Shown here one piece after another: positions 32,422-45,168 of a DNA stretch of 64,000 nt (positions within the stretch are counted from its first letter, which is position 1; each line of letters begins with the position of its first letter). The notes under the pieces were generated by a model. It saw only the letters and a list, made by a program, of their open reading frames with translations, was not told the DNA's origin and did not search any database. The position numbers and the translations under genes are program-made. Where the stretch lies: positions 62,001 through 126,000 of the forward strand of contig JARPUW010000269.1 of NCBI GenBank assembly GCA_030533445.1, read 5' to 3'. Source of the DNA: Cyprinodon diabolis (Eukaryota; Chordata; Actinopteri; Cyprinodontiformes; Cyprinodontidae).

Positions 32422-35400
32422 CCGAACAAACGACTGCTGAGCAAAAACCGTAAAAGGTATCTGAAAAATTCTTTCAGTGAAAGCAACATCTATCCTTTGT
32501 CTCAGACTGGGGTAACCTTCATGTCTGTAGGTCTTTCACAACCCAAAACGAAGCACAAACAAAATGGTTGGCCCACCTGCTCCTCCCTTTGTTTGAACTG
32601 CAGGACCTCACTCTCACTCACCTTTTAGCTGCTAAAGCACCCCTCCGAACAAACGACTGCTGAGTAAAAACCGTAAAAGGTATCTGAAAAATTCTTTTTA
32701 TCTAAGCGACAGCTATATCTTGTCTTCAATTGGAGTAACTTTCATGGCTGTAGGTCATCTACAAACTGAATGGGAAGAGAAAGAAAAAGAAAAAACGTTT
32801 CATCACACCTAAGCTTCTAATTGAGCTAGCTGCAGCAGGTCACTCTCACTCAGCTTTCAGGTGCTTAAAATGTCCTCCGAACAAACGACTGCTGAGCAAA
32901 AACCGTATGAGTTATTCAAAAAAAAATTTCACCGTGAGCGTCAGTCATCCTTCGACTCCAACTATGCCAACTTTGGTGTATGTGTGTCATTCAGAAAAAT
33001 ATTTATGACGAGTTTAAAACACATAGTCTGATTCGTTTTTCTCCCCTCTTCTGCTCCAAAACCAATGAAAAACGGCTCTGATTTTCATCGACTTTAGGTC
33101 GGTCTGGAGGGTTTTTAAGGAAAAGTATTAATCCTACCGTAATTCCGAAGATATTGTGTGGGTCCAGAGATTTCAGTCTACAAACTGACCAAAAAAGGTG
33201 ACTCTAGCTATAAATATGTGGCCGTGAGGGCGAGTTTAAAATGTTTTTTTGTGTTTAAAAAACGCCTGCCTCACACTCTAGCTTTTCAGTTGCTCCACTC
33301 TAGCAGGCTGGATTTTGCTAAAACTTTGTGGCGCTTGAGGTCTGATTATACAAAAACCGTAGCAGTTATCAACATACCGTCTTCAGTTTTAAATAGACGA
33401 AGGATTTATCTACAAACTGAGCTTCAAACTGTTTTTCTAGGTGAATGTATGCCGACACAGTGAAGTGCTGTTTTTTATGCTTTTTTTTTCCTCTCCCCAT
33501 TCATTTCCTATGGGATTTTTTTGCGACGTTTTCGCTAATAATTCGCAAACCTTCGGACTAATGAGAAAGTTTTATACAAGCACACATCACCCCATTGGTC
33601 CCGACGCGTGTGCCAACTTTGGGCCCGATCCGCCAAACCGTGCGGGACTAGTTACGCGCCGAAGTTTTGGGTATACGGGAGAATTATAATAATAACTAGA
33701 AAATTTCTAAAGAAATTTTGAGGGGGGCCACCTACTGCCCGTCTGGGGAACCGGGCCAATACGGCCCTGGCAAGTGACGTCGGGGCTCCCCAGACCAACT
33801 GCTTACGCCTTTGAGGGCTGCTGAGGGAAGGAAAGAGGGCAAGTTCATGGGCAAAGAGAGCTGTGTGCCACTTGTGCTGAAATCTGGGAAATAGACGTGC
33901 ACAGCGTATGATGCACAAGGGTAATATGGGTTGTCCATACTGAAACACAGTGGGTAAAGCCCAGTTGGCGGGCTTCGCCCGCCTGCTAGGAGCCATCTCA
34001 GTGAAGAAAAAAATCACCAATGGCGGGCTCTGCCCGCCTTCTAAGAGCCATTGCAGTGATGAAATCACCAAGGGCGGGCTCTGCCCGCCTGCTAAGAGCC
34101 ATTGCAGTGATGTAATCACCTTTGGCGGGCTCCGCCCGCCTGTTACCATTGGCGGGCTCCGCCCGCCTTCTAAGAGCCATTGCAGTGATGAAATCACCAA
34201 TGGCAATGAGCAATATGCCAGAATGTATGAGTGTGTATAAGGAAGAGGCTTTTATTCTGTAGAGTCCTTGTAGTCTTATTTTGAAAGTCTATCATGAATG
34301 TGCATCAAAAGATGGGTCACGCCCAGCAGTGATATGGAAACCATTTCCAAATGTTAAATCACTGGTTTTCCATGTTATTAGGTGAATAGTTGCTGTATTA
34401 CAGAGTAAATGGGAGACTTTTATTGTGAAATTTGCTCTGGGGTGTGTTTTGAAAAGGTCACTAGAGTCTAATAAAAACAACCTGGAAGAGTTTGGGTCAT
34501 AATGTTGAGCCATTTGCATCAATTAATGCATTAGTATAATCTAGAGGCTTTGATTTTGTAGGGTCGCTGGAGTTTTATTTTGAAAGTCCAACAGAGTTGT
34601 GTTTATAGAAAATGTTCAGACCCGTCAATGATAGTTGATTACTTTCCAATCGTTAAATCACTCTTTTTCCATGTTATTAGGGCAGTAGATGAAGCGGAAA
34701 TGGGAGGCTTTTATTTTGAAATTTGCTATAGGGTGTGTTTTAAACAGTCTCCTAGAGTCTATTCTCTAAAACGGGGTTGAGTTTGGGTCATAATGTTGAG
34801 CCATATAGGGCAATAAATATATGTAAAAAATATAGAGGCTTTTATTTTGTAGGGTCCCTGGAGTCTTATTTTGAAAGTCTATCAGTGCTGAGTGGCAAGG
34901 GAAGTGTCATGGACAGCAGTCATATAGTATCCATTTCCCAATGTTAAATCAGTCCTTTCACCCTCCATTAGATTAATATGTGCTGTTTAAAACAGCAGAG
35001 GTAAAATCTGTTTGAAGCTTGGTAACCTTGACAACGCTTAACGAGCCTCTCACTGACACAGACAACAGCTGCACTCACTATTGGTTTCTTCTTCCCAGGC
35101 TTTTTTGTATGGGAAGAACGGCACCGAACAAACGACTACTGATCAAAAACCGTATGAGTTATTCAAAAAACATTTTCACCATGAGCATCAGCAATCCTTC
35201 GACTCCAACTATACCAACTTTGGTGTATGTGTGTCATTCAGAAAAAATATTTATGACGAGTTGAAAACACATAGTCTGATTCGTTTCTCTCCCATCTTCA
35301 GCTCAAAAAGAATAGAGAAAGGCTGAAACTCTCATCGACTTTAGGTTGGTCTGGAGGGTTTTTAAGGAAAAGTATTAATCCTACCGTAATTCCGAAGACA

Positions 35401-35594
35401 TTGTGTGAGTCCAGAGGTTTCAGTCTACAAACTGACCAAAAATGGTGACTGTAGCTCCAAATATGTGGCCGTGAGGGCGAGAATAAGATGTTTGATCTTA
35501 AAAAAATGGCCGCCTCACACTAAGATTTCAGCAGCTGCACTCTAGCAGGCTGCTGCAGAAGCTAACTGTCAGCTAGCTTCCAGGTGCTTACCCT
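32422..35594 (+). repeat. Unit 11 (no TAA-hairpin copy)
   Basis: 3173 bp with an empty TAA site and a GC-hairpin array at 33967-34203. It shares with unit 15 a cluster of variants over about 500 bp: AAGGGCGGGCTCTGCCC near 34070, GATATGGAAACC near 34331, GGCTTTGATTTTG near 34546 and GGAGTTTTATT near 34569. One extra A near 35241 is private. Confidence 0.97.
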
Positions 35595-38500
35595 CCGAAC
35601 AAACGACTGCTGAGCAAAAACCGTAAAAGATATCTGAAAAATTCTTTCAGTGAAAGCAACATCTATCCTTTGTCTCAGACTGGGGTAACCTTCATGTCTG
35701 TAGGTCTTTCACAACCCAAAACGAAGCACAAACAAAATGGTTGGCCCACCTGCTCCTCCCTTTGTTTGAACTGCAGGACCTCACTCTCACTCACCTTTTA
35801 GCTGCTAAAGCACCCCTCCGAACAAACGACTGCTGAGTAAAAACCGTAAAAGGTATCTGAAAAATTCTTTTTATCTAAGCGACAGCTATATCTTGTCTTC
35901 AATTGGAGTAACTTTCATGGCTGTAGGTCATCTACAAACTGAATGGGAAGAGAAAGAAAAAGAAAAAACGTTTCATCACACCTAAGCTTCTAATTGAGCT
36001 AGCTGCAGCAGGTCACTGTCACTCAGCTTTCAGGTGCTTAAAATGTCCTCCGAACAAACGACTGCTGAGCAAAAACCGTATGAGTTATTCAAAAAATTTT
36101 TTCACCGTGAGCGTCAGTCATCCTTCGACTCCAACTATGCCAACTTTGGTGTATGTGTGTCATTCAGAAAAATATTTATGACGAGTTTAAAACACATAGT
36201 CTGATTCGTTTTTCTCCCCTCTTCTGCTCCAAAACCAATGAAAAACGGCTCTGATTTTCATCGACTTTAGGTCGGTCTGGAGGGTTTTTAAGGAAAAGTA
36301 TTAATCCTACCGTAATTCCGAAGATATTGTGTGGGTCCAGAGATTTCAGTCTACAAACTGACCAAAAATGGTGACTCTAGCTATAAATATGTGGCCGTGA
36401 GGGCGAGTTTAAAATGTTTTTTTGTGTTTAAAAAACGCCTGCCTCACACTCTAGCTTTTCAGTTGCTCCACTCTAGCAGGCTGGATTTTGCTAAAACTTT
36501 GTGGCGCTTGAGGTCTGATTATACAAAAACCGTAGCAGTTATCAACATACCGTCTACAGTTTTAAATAGACGAAGGATTTATCTACAAACTGAGCTTCAA
36601 ACTGTTTTTCTAGGTGAATGTATGGCGACACAGTGAAGTGCTGTTTTTTATGCTTTTTTTTTCCTCTCCCCATTCATTTCCTATGGGATTTTTTTGCGAC
36701 GTTTTCGCTAATAATTCGCAAACCTTCGGACTAATGAGAAAGTTTTATACAAGCACACATCACCCCATTGGTCCCGACACGTGTGCCAACTTTGGGCCCG
36801 ATCCGCCAAACCGTGCGGGACTAGTTACGCGCCGAAGTTTTGGGTATACGGGAGAATTATAATAATAATAATACGCGGAATAAATATGTGCAATAGTAGT
36901 AGGTGGGCCATGCCTTCGGCATGTGGCCCCCCAACTAGAAAATTTCTAAAGAAATTTTGAGGGGGGCCACCTACTGCCCGTCTGGGGAACCGGGCCAATA
37001 CGGCCCTGGCAAGTGACGTCGGGGCTCCCCAGACCAACTGCTTACGCCTTTGAGGGCTACTGAGGGAAGGAAAGAGGGCAAGTTCATGGGCAAAGAGAGC
37101 TGTGTGCCACTTGTGCTGAAATCTGGGAAATAGACGTGCACAGCGTATGATGCACAAGGGTAATATGGGTTGTCAATATTGAAACACAGTGGGTAAAGCC
37201 AAGTTTGCGGGCTTCGCCCGCCTTCTGGGATCCATCTCAGTGAAGAAAAAAATCACCAATGGCGGGCTCTGCCCGCCTTCTAAGAGCCATTGCAGTGATG
37301 AAATCACCAATGGCGGGCTCCGCCCGCCTGCTAAGAGCCATTGCAGTGATGTAATCACCTTTGGCAGGCTCCGCCCGCCTGTTACCATTGGCGGGCTCCG
37401 CCCGCCTTCTAAGAGCCATTGCAGTGATGAAATCACCAATGGCAATGAGCAATATGCCAGAATGTATGAGTGTGTATAAGGAAGAGGCTTTTATTCTGTA
37501 GAGTCCTTGTAGTCTTATTTTGAAAGTCTATCATGAATGTGCATCAAAAGATGGGTCACGCCCAGCAGTGATATAGAATCCATTTCCAAATGTTAAATCA
37601 CTGGTTTTCCATGTTATTAGGTGAATAGTTGCTGTATTACAGAGTAAATGGGAGACTTTTATTGTGAAATTTGCTCTGGGTGTGTTTTGAAAAGGTCACT
37701 AGAGTCTAATAAAAACAACCTGGAAGAGTTTGGGTCATAATGTTGAGCCATTTGCATCAATTAATGCATTAGTATAATCTAGAGGCTTTTATTTTGTAGG
37801 GTCCCTGGAGTCTTATTTTGAAAGTCCAACAGAGTTGTGTTTATAGAAAATGTTCAGACCCGTCAATGATAGTTGATTACTTTCCAATCGTTAAAACACT
37901 CTTTTTCCATGTTATTAGGGCAGTAGATGAAGCGGAAATGGGAGGCTTTTATTTTGAAATTTGCTATAGGGTGTGTTTTAAACAGTCTCCTAGAGTCTAT
38001 TCTCTAAAACGGGGTTGAGTTTGGGTCATAATGTTGAGCCATATAGGGCAATAAATATATGTAAAAAATATAGAGGCTTTTATTTTGTAGGGTCCCTGGA
38101 GTCTTATTTTGAAAGTCTATCAGTGCTGAGTGGCAAGGGAAGTGTCATGGACAGCAGTCATATAGTATCCATTTCCCAATGTTAAATCAGTCCTTTCACC
38201 CTCCATTAGATTAATATGTGCTGTTTAAAACAGCAGAGGTAAAATCTGTTTGAAGCTTGGTAACCTTGACAACGCTTAACGAGCCTCTCACTGACACAGA
38301 CAACAGCTGCACTCACTATTGGTTTCTTCTTCCCAGGCTTTTTTGTATGGGAAGAACGGCACCGAACAAACGACTACTGATCAAAAACCGTATGAGTTAT
38401 TCAAAAAACATTTTCACCATGAGCATCAGCAATCCTTCGACTCCAACTATACCAACTTTGGTGTATGTGTGTCATTCAGAAAAATATTTATGACGAGTTG

Positions 38501-38831
38501 AAAACACATAGTCTGATTCGTTTCTCTCCCATCTTCAGCTCAAAAAGAATAGAGAAAGGCTGAAACTCTCATCGACTTTAGGTTGGTCTGGAGGGTTTTT
38601 AAGGAAAAGTATTAATCCTACCGTAATTCCGAAGACATTGTGTGAGTCCAGAGGTTTCAGTCTACAAACTGACCAAAAATGGTGACTGTAGCTCCAAATA
38701 TGTGGCCGTGAGGGCGAGAATAAGATGTTTGATCTTAAAAAAATGGCCGCCTCACACTAAGATTTCAGCAGCTGCACTCTAGCAGGCTGCTGCAGAAGCT
38801 AACTGTCAGCTAGCTTCCAGGTGCTTACCCT
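35595..38831 (+). repeat. Unit 12 (one TAA-hairpin copy)
   Basis: 3237 bp with one TAA-hairpin copy (36872-36934) and a GC-hairpin array at 37206-37442. The array is degraded: the first stem is preceded by TTTGC, and a later stem has GGCAGGC, which breaks one pair. CpG to CpA occurs at 36778-36779. From about 36950 into unit 13 it follows units 7-8 at a constant offset of 16258 bp and shares AAAACACTC near 37893. Confidence 0.97.
36872..36934 (+). repeat. TAA-hairpin minisatellite, 1 copy
   Basis: A single 63 bp copy in unit 12 without trailing TAA, the same form as in unit 3. Confidence 0.9.
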
Positions 38832-41800
38832 CCGAACAAACGACTGCTGAGCAAAAACCGTAAAAGATATCTGAAAAATTCTTTCAGTGAAAGCAACATC
38901 TATCCTTTGTCTCAGACTGGGGTAACCTTCATGTCTGTAGGTCTTTCACAACCCAAAACGAAGCACAAACAAAATGGTTGGCCCACCTGCTCCTCCCTTT
39001 GTTTGAACTGCAGGACCTCACTCTCACTCACCTTTTAGCTGCTAAAGCACCCCTCCGAACAAACGACTGCTGAGTAAAAACCGTAAAAGGTATCTGAAAA
39101 ATTCTTTTTATCTAAGCGACAGCTATATCTTGTCTTCAATTGGAGTAACTTTCATGGCTGTAGGTCATCTACAAACTGAATGGGAAGAGAAAGAAAAAGA
39201 AAAAAACGTTTCATCACACCTAAGCTTCTAATTGAGCTAGCTGCAGCAGGTCACTGTCACTCAGCTTTCAGGTGCTTAAAATGTCCTCCGAACAAACGAC
39301 TGCTGAGCAAAAACCGTATGAGTTATTCAAAAAATTTTTTCACCGTGAGCGTCAGTCATCCTTCGACTCCAACTATGCCAACTTTGGTGTATGTGTGTCA
39401 TTCAGAAAAATATTTATGACGAGTTTAAAACACATAGTCGGATTCGTTTTTCTCCCCTCTTCTGCTCCAAAATCAATGAAAAACGGCTCTGATTTTCATC
39501 GACTTTAGGTCGGTCTGGAGGGTTTTTAAGGAAAAGTATTAATCCTACCGTAATTCCGAAGATATTGTGTGGGTCCAGAGATTTCAGTCTACAAACTGAC
39601 CAAAAATGGTGACTCTAGCTATAAATATGTGGCCGTGAGGGCGAGTTTAAAATGTTTTTTTGTGTTTAAAAAACGCCTGCCTCACACTCTAGCTTTTCAG
39701 TTGCTCCACTCTAGCAGGCTGGATTTTGCTAAAACTTTGTGGCGCTTGAGGTCTGATTATACAAAAACCGTAGCAGTTATCAACATACCGTCTTCAGTTT
39801 TAAATAGACGAAGGATTTATCTACAAACTGAGCTTCAAACTGTTTTTCTAGGTGAATGTATGGCGACACAGTGAAGTGCTGTTTTTTATGCTTTTTTTTT
39901 CCTCTCCCCATTCATTTCCTATGGGATTTTTTTGCGACGTTTTCGCTAATAATTCGCAAACCTTCGGACTAATGAGAAAGTTTTATACAAGCACACATCA
40001 CCCCATTGGTCCCGACGCGTGTGCCAACTTTGGGCCCGATCCGCCAAACCGTGCGGGACTAGTTACGCGCCGAAGTTTTGGGTATACGGGAGAATTATAA
40101 TAACTAGAAAATTTCTAAAGAAATTTTGAGGGGGGCCACCTACTGCCCGTCTTGGGAACCGGGCCAATACGGCCCTGGCAAGTGACGTCGGGGCTCCCCA
40201 GACCAACTGCTTACGCCTTTGAGGGCTGCTGAGGGAAGGAAAGAGGGCAAGTTCATGGGCAAAGAGAGCTGTGTGCCACTTGTGCTGACATCTGGGAAAT
40301 AGACGTGCACAGCGTATGATGCACAAGGGTAATATGGGTTGTCCATATTGAAACACAGTGGGTAAAGCCCAGTTGGCGGGCTTCGCCCGCCTGCTGGGAG
40401 CCATCTCAGTGAAGAAAAAAATCACCAATGGCGGGCCCTGCCCGCCTTCTAAGAGCCATTGCAGTGATGAAATCACCAATGGCGGGCTCCGCCCGCCTGC
40501 TAAGAGCCATTGCAGTGATGTAATCACCTTCGGCGGGCTCCGCCCGCCTGTTACCATTGGCGGGCTCCGCCCGCCTTCTAAGAGCCATTGCAGTGATGAA
40601 ATCACCAATGGCAATGAGCAATATGCCAGAATGTATGAGTGTGTATAAGGAAGAGGCTTTTATTCTGTAGAGTCCTTGTAGTCTTATTTTGAAAGTCTAT
40701 CATGAATGTGCATCAAAAGATGGGTCACGCCCAGCAGTGATATAGAATCCATTTCCAAATGTTAAATCACTGGTTTTCCATGTTATTAGGTGAATAGTTG
40801 CTGTATTACAGAGTAAATGGGAAACTTTTATTGTGAAATTTGCTCTGGGTGTGTTTTGAAAAGGTCACTAGAGTCTAATAAAAACAACCTGGAAGAGTTT
40901 GGGTCATAATGTTGAGCCATTTGCATCAATTAATGCATTAGTATAATCTAGAGGCTTTTATTTTGTAGGGTCCCTGGAGTCTTATTTTGAAAGTCCAACA
41001 GAGTTGTGTTTATAGAAAATGTTCAGACCCGTCAATGATAGTTGATTACTTTCCAATCGTTAAATCACTCTTTTTCCATGTTATTAGGGCAGTAGATGAA
41101 GCGGAAATGGGAGGCTTTTATTTTGAAATTTGCTATAGGGTGTGTTTTAAACAGTCTCCTAGAGTCTATTCTTTAAAACGGGGTTGAGTTTGGGTCATAA
41201 TGTTGAGCCATATAGGGCAATAAATATATGTAAAAAATATAGAGGCTTTTATTTTGTAGGGTCCCTGGAGTCTTATTTTGAAAGTCTATCAGTGCTGAGT
41301 GGCAAGGGAAGTGTCATGGACAGCAGTCATATAGTATCCATTTCCCAATGTTAAATCAGTCCTTTCACCCTCCATTAGATTAATATGTGCTGTTTAAAAC
41401 AGCAGAGGTAAAATCTGTTTGAAGCTTGGTAACCTTGACAACGCTTAAGGAGCCTCTCACTGACACAGACAACAGCTGCACTCACTATTGGTTTCTTCTT
41501 CCCAGGCTTTTTTATATGGGAAGAACGGCACCGAACAAACGACTACTGATCAAAAACCGTATGAGTTATTCAAAAAACATTTTCACCATGAGCATCAGCA
41601 ATCCTTCGACTCCAACTATACCAACTTTGGTGTATGTGTGTCATTCAGAAAAATATTTATGACGAGTTGAAAACACATAGTCTGATTCGTTTCTCTCCCA
41701 TCTTCAGCTCAAAAAGAATAGAGAAAGGCTGAAACTCTCATCGACTTTAGGTTGGTCTGGAGGGTTTTTAAGGAAAAGTATTAATCCTACCGTAATTCCG

Positions 41801-42000
41801 AAGACATTGTGTGAGTCCAGAGGTTTCAGTCTACAAACTGACCAAAAATGGTGACTGTAGCTCCAAATATGTGGCCGTGAGGGCGAGAATAAGATGTTTG
41901 ATCTTAAAAAAATGGCCGCCTCACACTAAGATTTCAGCAGCTGCACTCTAGCAGGCTGCTGCAGAAGCTAACTGTCAGCTAGCTTCCAGGTGCTTACCCT
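38832..42000 (+). repeat. Unit 13 (no TAA-hairpin copy)
   Basis: 3169 bp with an empty TAA site, although its 5' half is a close relative of units 2 and 8, which hold three copies there. The GC-hairpin array (40375-40611) has loop CCT in the second stem. It shares the extra purine-tract A with units 2 and 8, and TCTTGGGAACC near 40150 with units 2 and 14. Confidence 0.97.
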
Positions 42001-45000
42001 CCGAACAAACGACTGCTGAGCAAAAACCGTAAAAGATATCTGAAAAATTCTTTCAGTGAAAGCAACATCTATCCTTTGTCTCAGACTGGGGTAACCTTCA
42101 TGTCTGTAGGTCTTTCACAACCCAAAACGAAGCACAAACAAAATGGTTGGCCCACCTGCTCCTCCCTTTCTTTTAACTGCAGGACCTCACTCTCACTCAC
42201 CTTTTAGCTGCTAAAGCACCCCTCCGAACAAACGACTGCTGAGTAAAAACCGTAAAAGGTATCTGAAAAATTCTTTTTATCTAAGCGACAGCTATATCTT
42301 GTCTTCGATTGGAGTAACTTTCATGGCTGTAGGTCATCTACAAACTGAATGGGAAGAGAAAGAAAAGAAAAAACGTTTCATCACACCTAAGCTTCTAATT
42401 GAGCTAGCTGCAGCAGGTCACTGTCACTCAGCTTTCAGGTGCTTAAAATGTCCTCCGAACAAACGACTGCTGAGCAAAAACCGTATGAGTTATTCAAAAA
42501 ATTTTTTCACCGTGAGCGTCAGTCATCCTTCGACTCCAACTATGCCAACTTTGGTGTATGTGTGTCATTCAGAAAAATATTTATGACGAGTTTAAAACCC
42601 ATAGTCTGATTCGTTTTTCTCCCCTCTTCTGCTCCAAAACCAATGAAAAACGGCTCTGATTTTCATCGACTTTAGGTCGGTCTGGAGGGTTTTTAAGGAA
42701 AAGTATTAATCCTACCGTAATTCCGAAGATATTGTGTGGGTCCAGAGATTTCAGTCTACAAACTGACCAAAAATGGTGACTCTAGCTATAAATATGTGGC
42801 CGTGAGGGCGAGTTTAAAATGTTTTTTTGTGTTTAAAAAACGCCTGCCTCACACTCTAGCTTTTCAGTTGCTCCACTCTAGCAGGCTGGATTTTGCTAAA
42901 ACTTTGTGGCGCTTGAGGTCTGATTATACAAAAACCGTAGCAGTTATCAACATACCGTCTTCAGTTTTAAATAGACGAAGGATTTATCTACAAACTGAGC
43001 TTCAAACTGTTTTTCTAGGTGAATGTATGCCGACACAGTGAAGTGCTGTTTTTTATGCTTTTTTTTTCCTCTCCCCATTCATTTCCTATGGGATTTTTTT
43101 GCGACGTTTTCGCTAATAATTCGCAAACCTTCGGACTAATGAGAAAGTTTTATACAAGCACACATCACCCCATTGGTCCCGACGCGTGTGCCAACTTTGG
43201 GCCCGATCCGCCAAACCGTGCGGGACTAGTTACGCGCCGAAGTTTTGGGTATACGGGAGAATTATAATAACTAGAAAATTTCTAAAGAAATTTTGAGGGG
43301 GGCCACCTACTGCCCGTCTTGGGAACCGGGCCAATACGGCCCTGGCAAGTGACGTCGGGGCTCCCCAGACCAACTGCTTACGCCTTTGAGGGCTGCTGAG
43401 GGAAGGAAAGAGGGCAAGTTCATGGGCAAAGAGAGCTGTGTGCCACTTGTGCTGACATCTGGGAAATAGACGTGCACAGCGTATGATGCACAAGGGTAAT
43501 ATGGGTTGTCCATATTGAAACACAGTGGGTAAAGCCCAGTTGGCGGGCTTCGCCCGCCTGCTAGGAGCCATCTCAGTGAAGAAAAAAATCACCAATGGCG
43601 GGCTCTGCCCGCCTTCTAAGAGCCATTGCAGTGATGAAATCACCAATGGCGGGCTCCGCCCGCCTGCTAAGAGCCATTGCAGTGATGTAATCACCTTTGG
43701 CGGGCTCCGCCCGCCTGTTACCATTGGCGGGCTCCGCCCGCCTTCTAAGAGCCATTGCAGTGATGAAATCACCAATGGCAATGAGCAATATGCCAGAATG
43801 TATGAGTGTGTATAAGGAAGAGGCTTTTATTCTGTAGAGTCCTTGTAGTCTTATTTTGAAAGTCTATCATGAATGTGCATCAAAAGATGGGTCACGCCCA
43901 GCAGTGATATAGAATCCATTTCCAAATGTTAAATCACTGGTTTTCCATGTTATTAGGTGAATAGTTGCTGTATTACAGAGTAAATGGGAGACTTTTATTG
44001 TGAAATTTGCTCTGGGGTGTGTTTTGAAAAGGTCACTAGAGTCTAATAAAAACAACCTGGAAGAGTTTGGGTCATAATGTTGAGCCATTTGCATCAATTA
44101 ATGCATTAGTATAATCTAGAGGCTTTTATTTTGTAGGGTCGCTGGAGTCTTATTTTGAAAGTCCAACAGAGTTGTGTTTATAGAAAATGTTCAGACCCGT
44201 CAATGATAGTTGATTAGTTTCCAATCGTTAAATCACTCTTTTTCCATGTTATTAGGGCAGTAGATGAAGCGGAAATGGGAGGCTTTTATTTTGAAATTTG
44301 CTATAGGGTGTGTTTTAAACAGTCTCCTAGAGTCTTTTCTCTAAAACGGGGTTGAGTTTGGGTCATAATGTTGAGCCATATAGGGCAATAAATATATGTA
44401 AAAAATATAGAGGCTTTTATTTTGTAGGGTCCCTGGAGTCTTATTTTGAAAGTCTATCAGTGCTGAGTGGCAAGGGAAGTGTCATGGACAGCAGTCATAT
44501 AGTATCCATTTCCCAATGTTAAATCAGTCCTTTCACCCTCCATTAGATTAATATGTGCTGTTTAAAACAGCAGAGGTAAAATCTCTTTGAAGCTTGGTAA
44601 CCTTGACAACGCTTAACGAGCCTCTCACTGACACAGACAACAGCTGCACTCACTATTGGTTTCTTCTTCCCAGGCTTTTTTGTATGGGAAGAACGGCACC
44701 GAACAAACGACTACTGATCAAAAACCGTATGAGTTATTCAAAAAACATTTTCACCATGAGCATCAGCAATCCTTCGACTCCAACTATACCAACTTTGGTG
44801 TATGTGTGTCATTCAGAAAAATATTTATGACGAGTTGAAAACACATAGTCTGATTCGTTTCTCTCCCATCTTCAGCTCAAAAAGAATAGAGAAAGGCTGA
44901 AACTCTCATCGACTTTAGGTTGGTCTGGAGGGTTTTTAAGGAAAAGTATTAATCCTACCGTAATTCCGAAGACATTGTGTGAGTCCAGAGGTTTCAGTCT

Positions 45001-45168
45001 ACAAACTGACCAAAAATGGTGACTGTAGCTCCAAATATGTGGCCGTGAGGGCGAGAATAAGATGTTTGATCTGAAAAAAATGGCCGCCTCACACTAAGAT
45101 TTCAGCAGCTGCACTCTAGCAGGCTGCTGCAGAAGCTAACTGTCAGCTAGCTTCCAGGTGCTTACCCT
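42001..45168 (+). repeat. Unit 14 (no TAA-hairpin copy)
   Basis: 3168 bp with an empty TAA site and a GC-hairpin array at 43542-43778. The purine tract near 42360 is one base shorter than usual. CTTTCTTTTAACTGC near 42166 is shared with units 15, 17 and 20. TTCGATTGG near 42304 is shared with 15 and 20. R2 carries GTCGCTGG near 44139, as in units 6, 11, 15 and 19. Confidence 0.97.
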
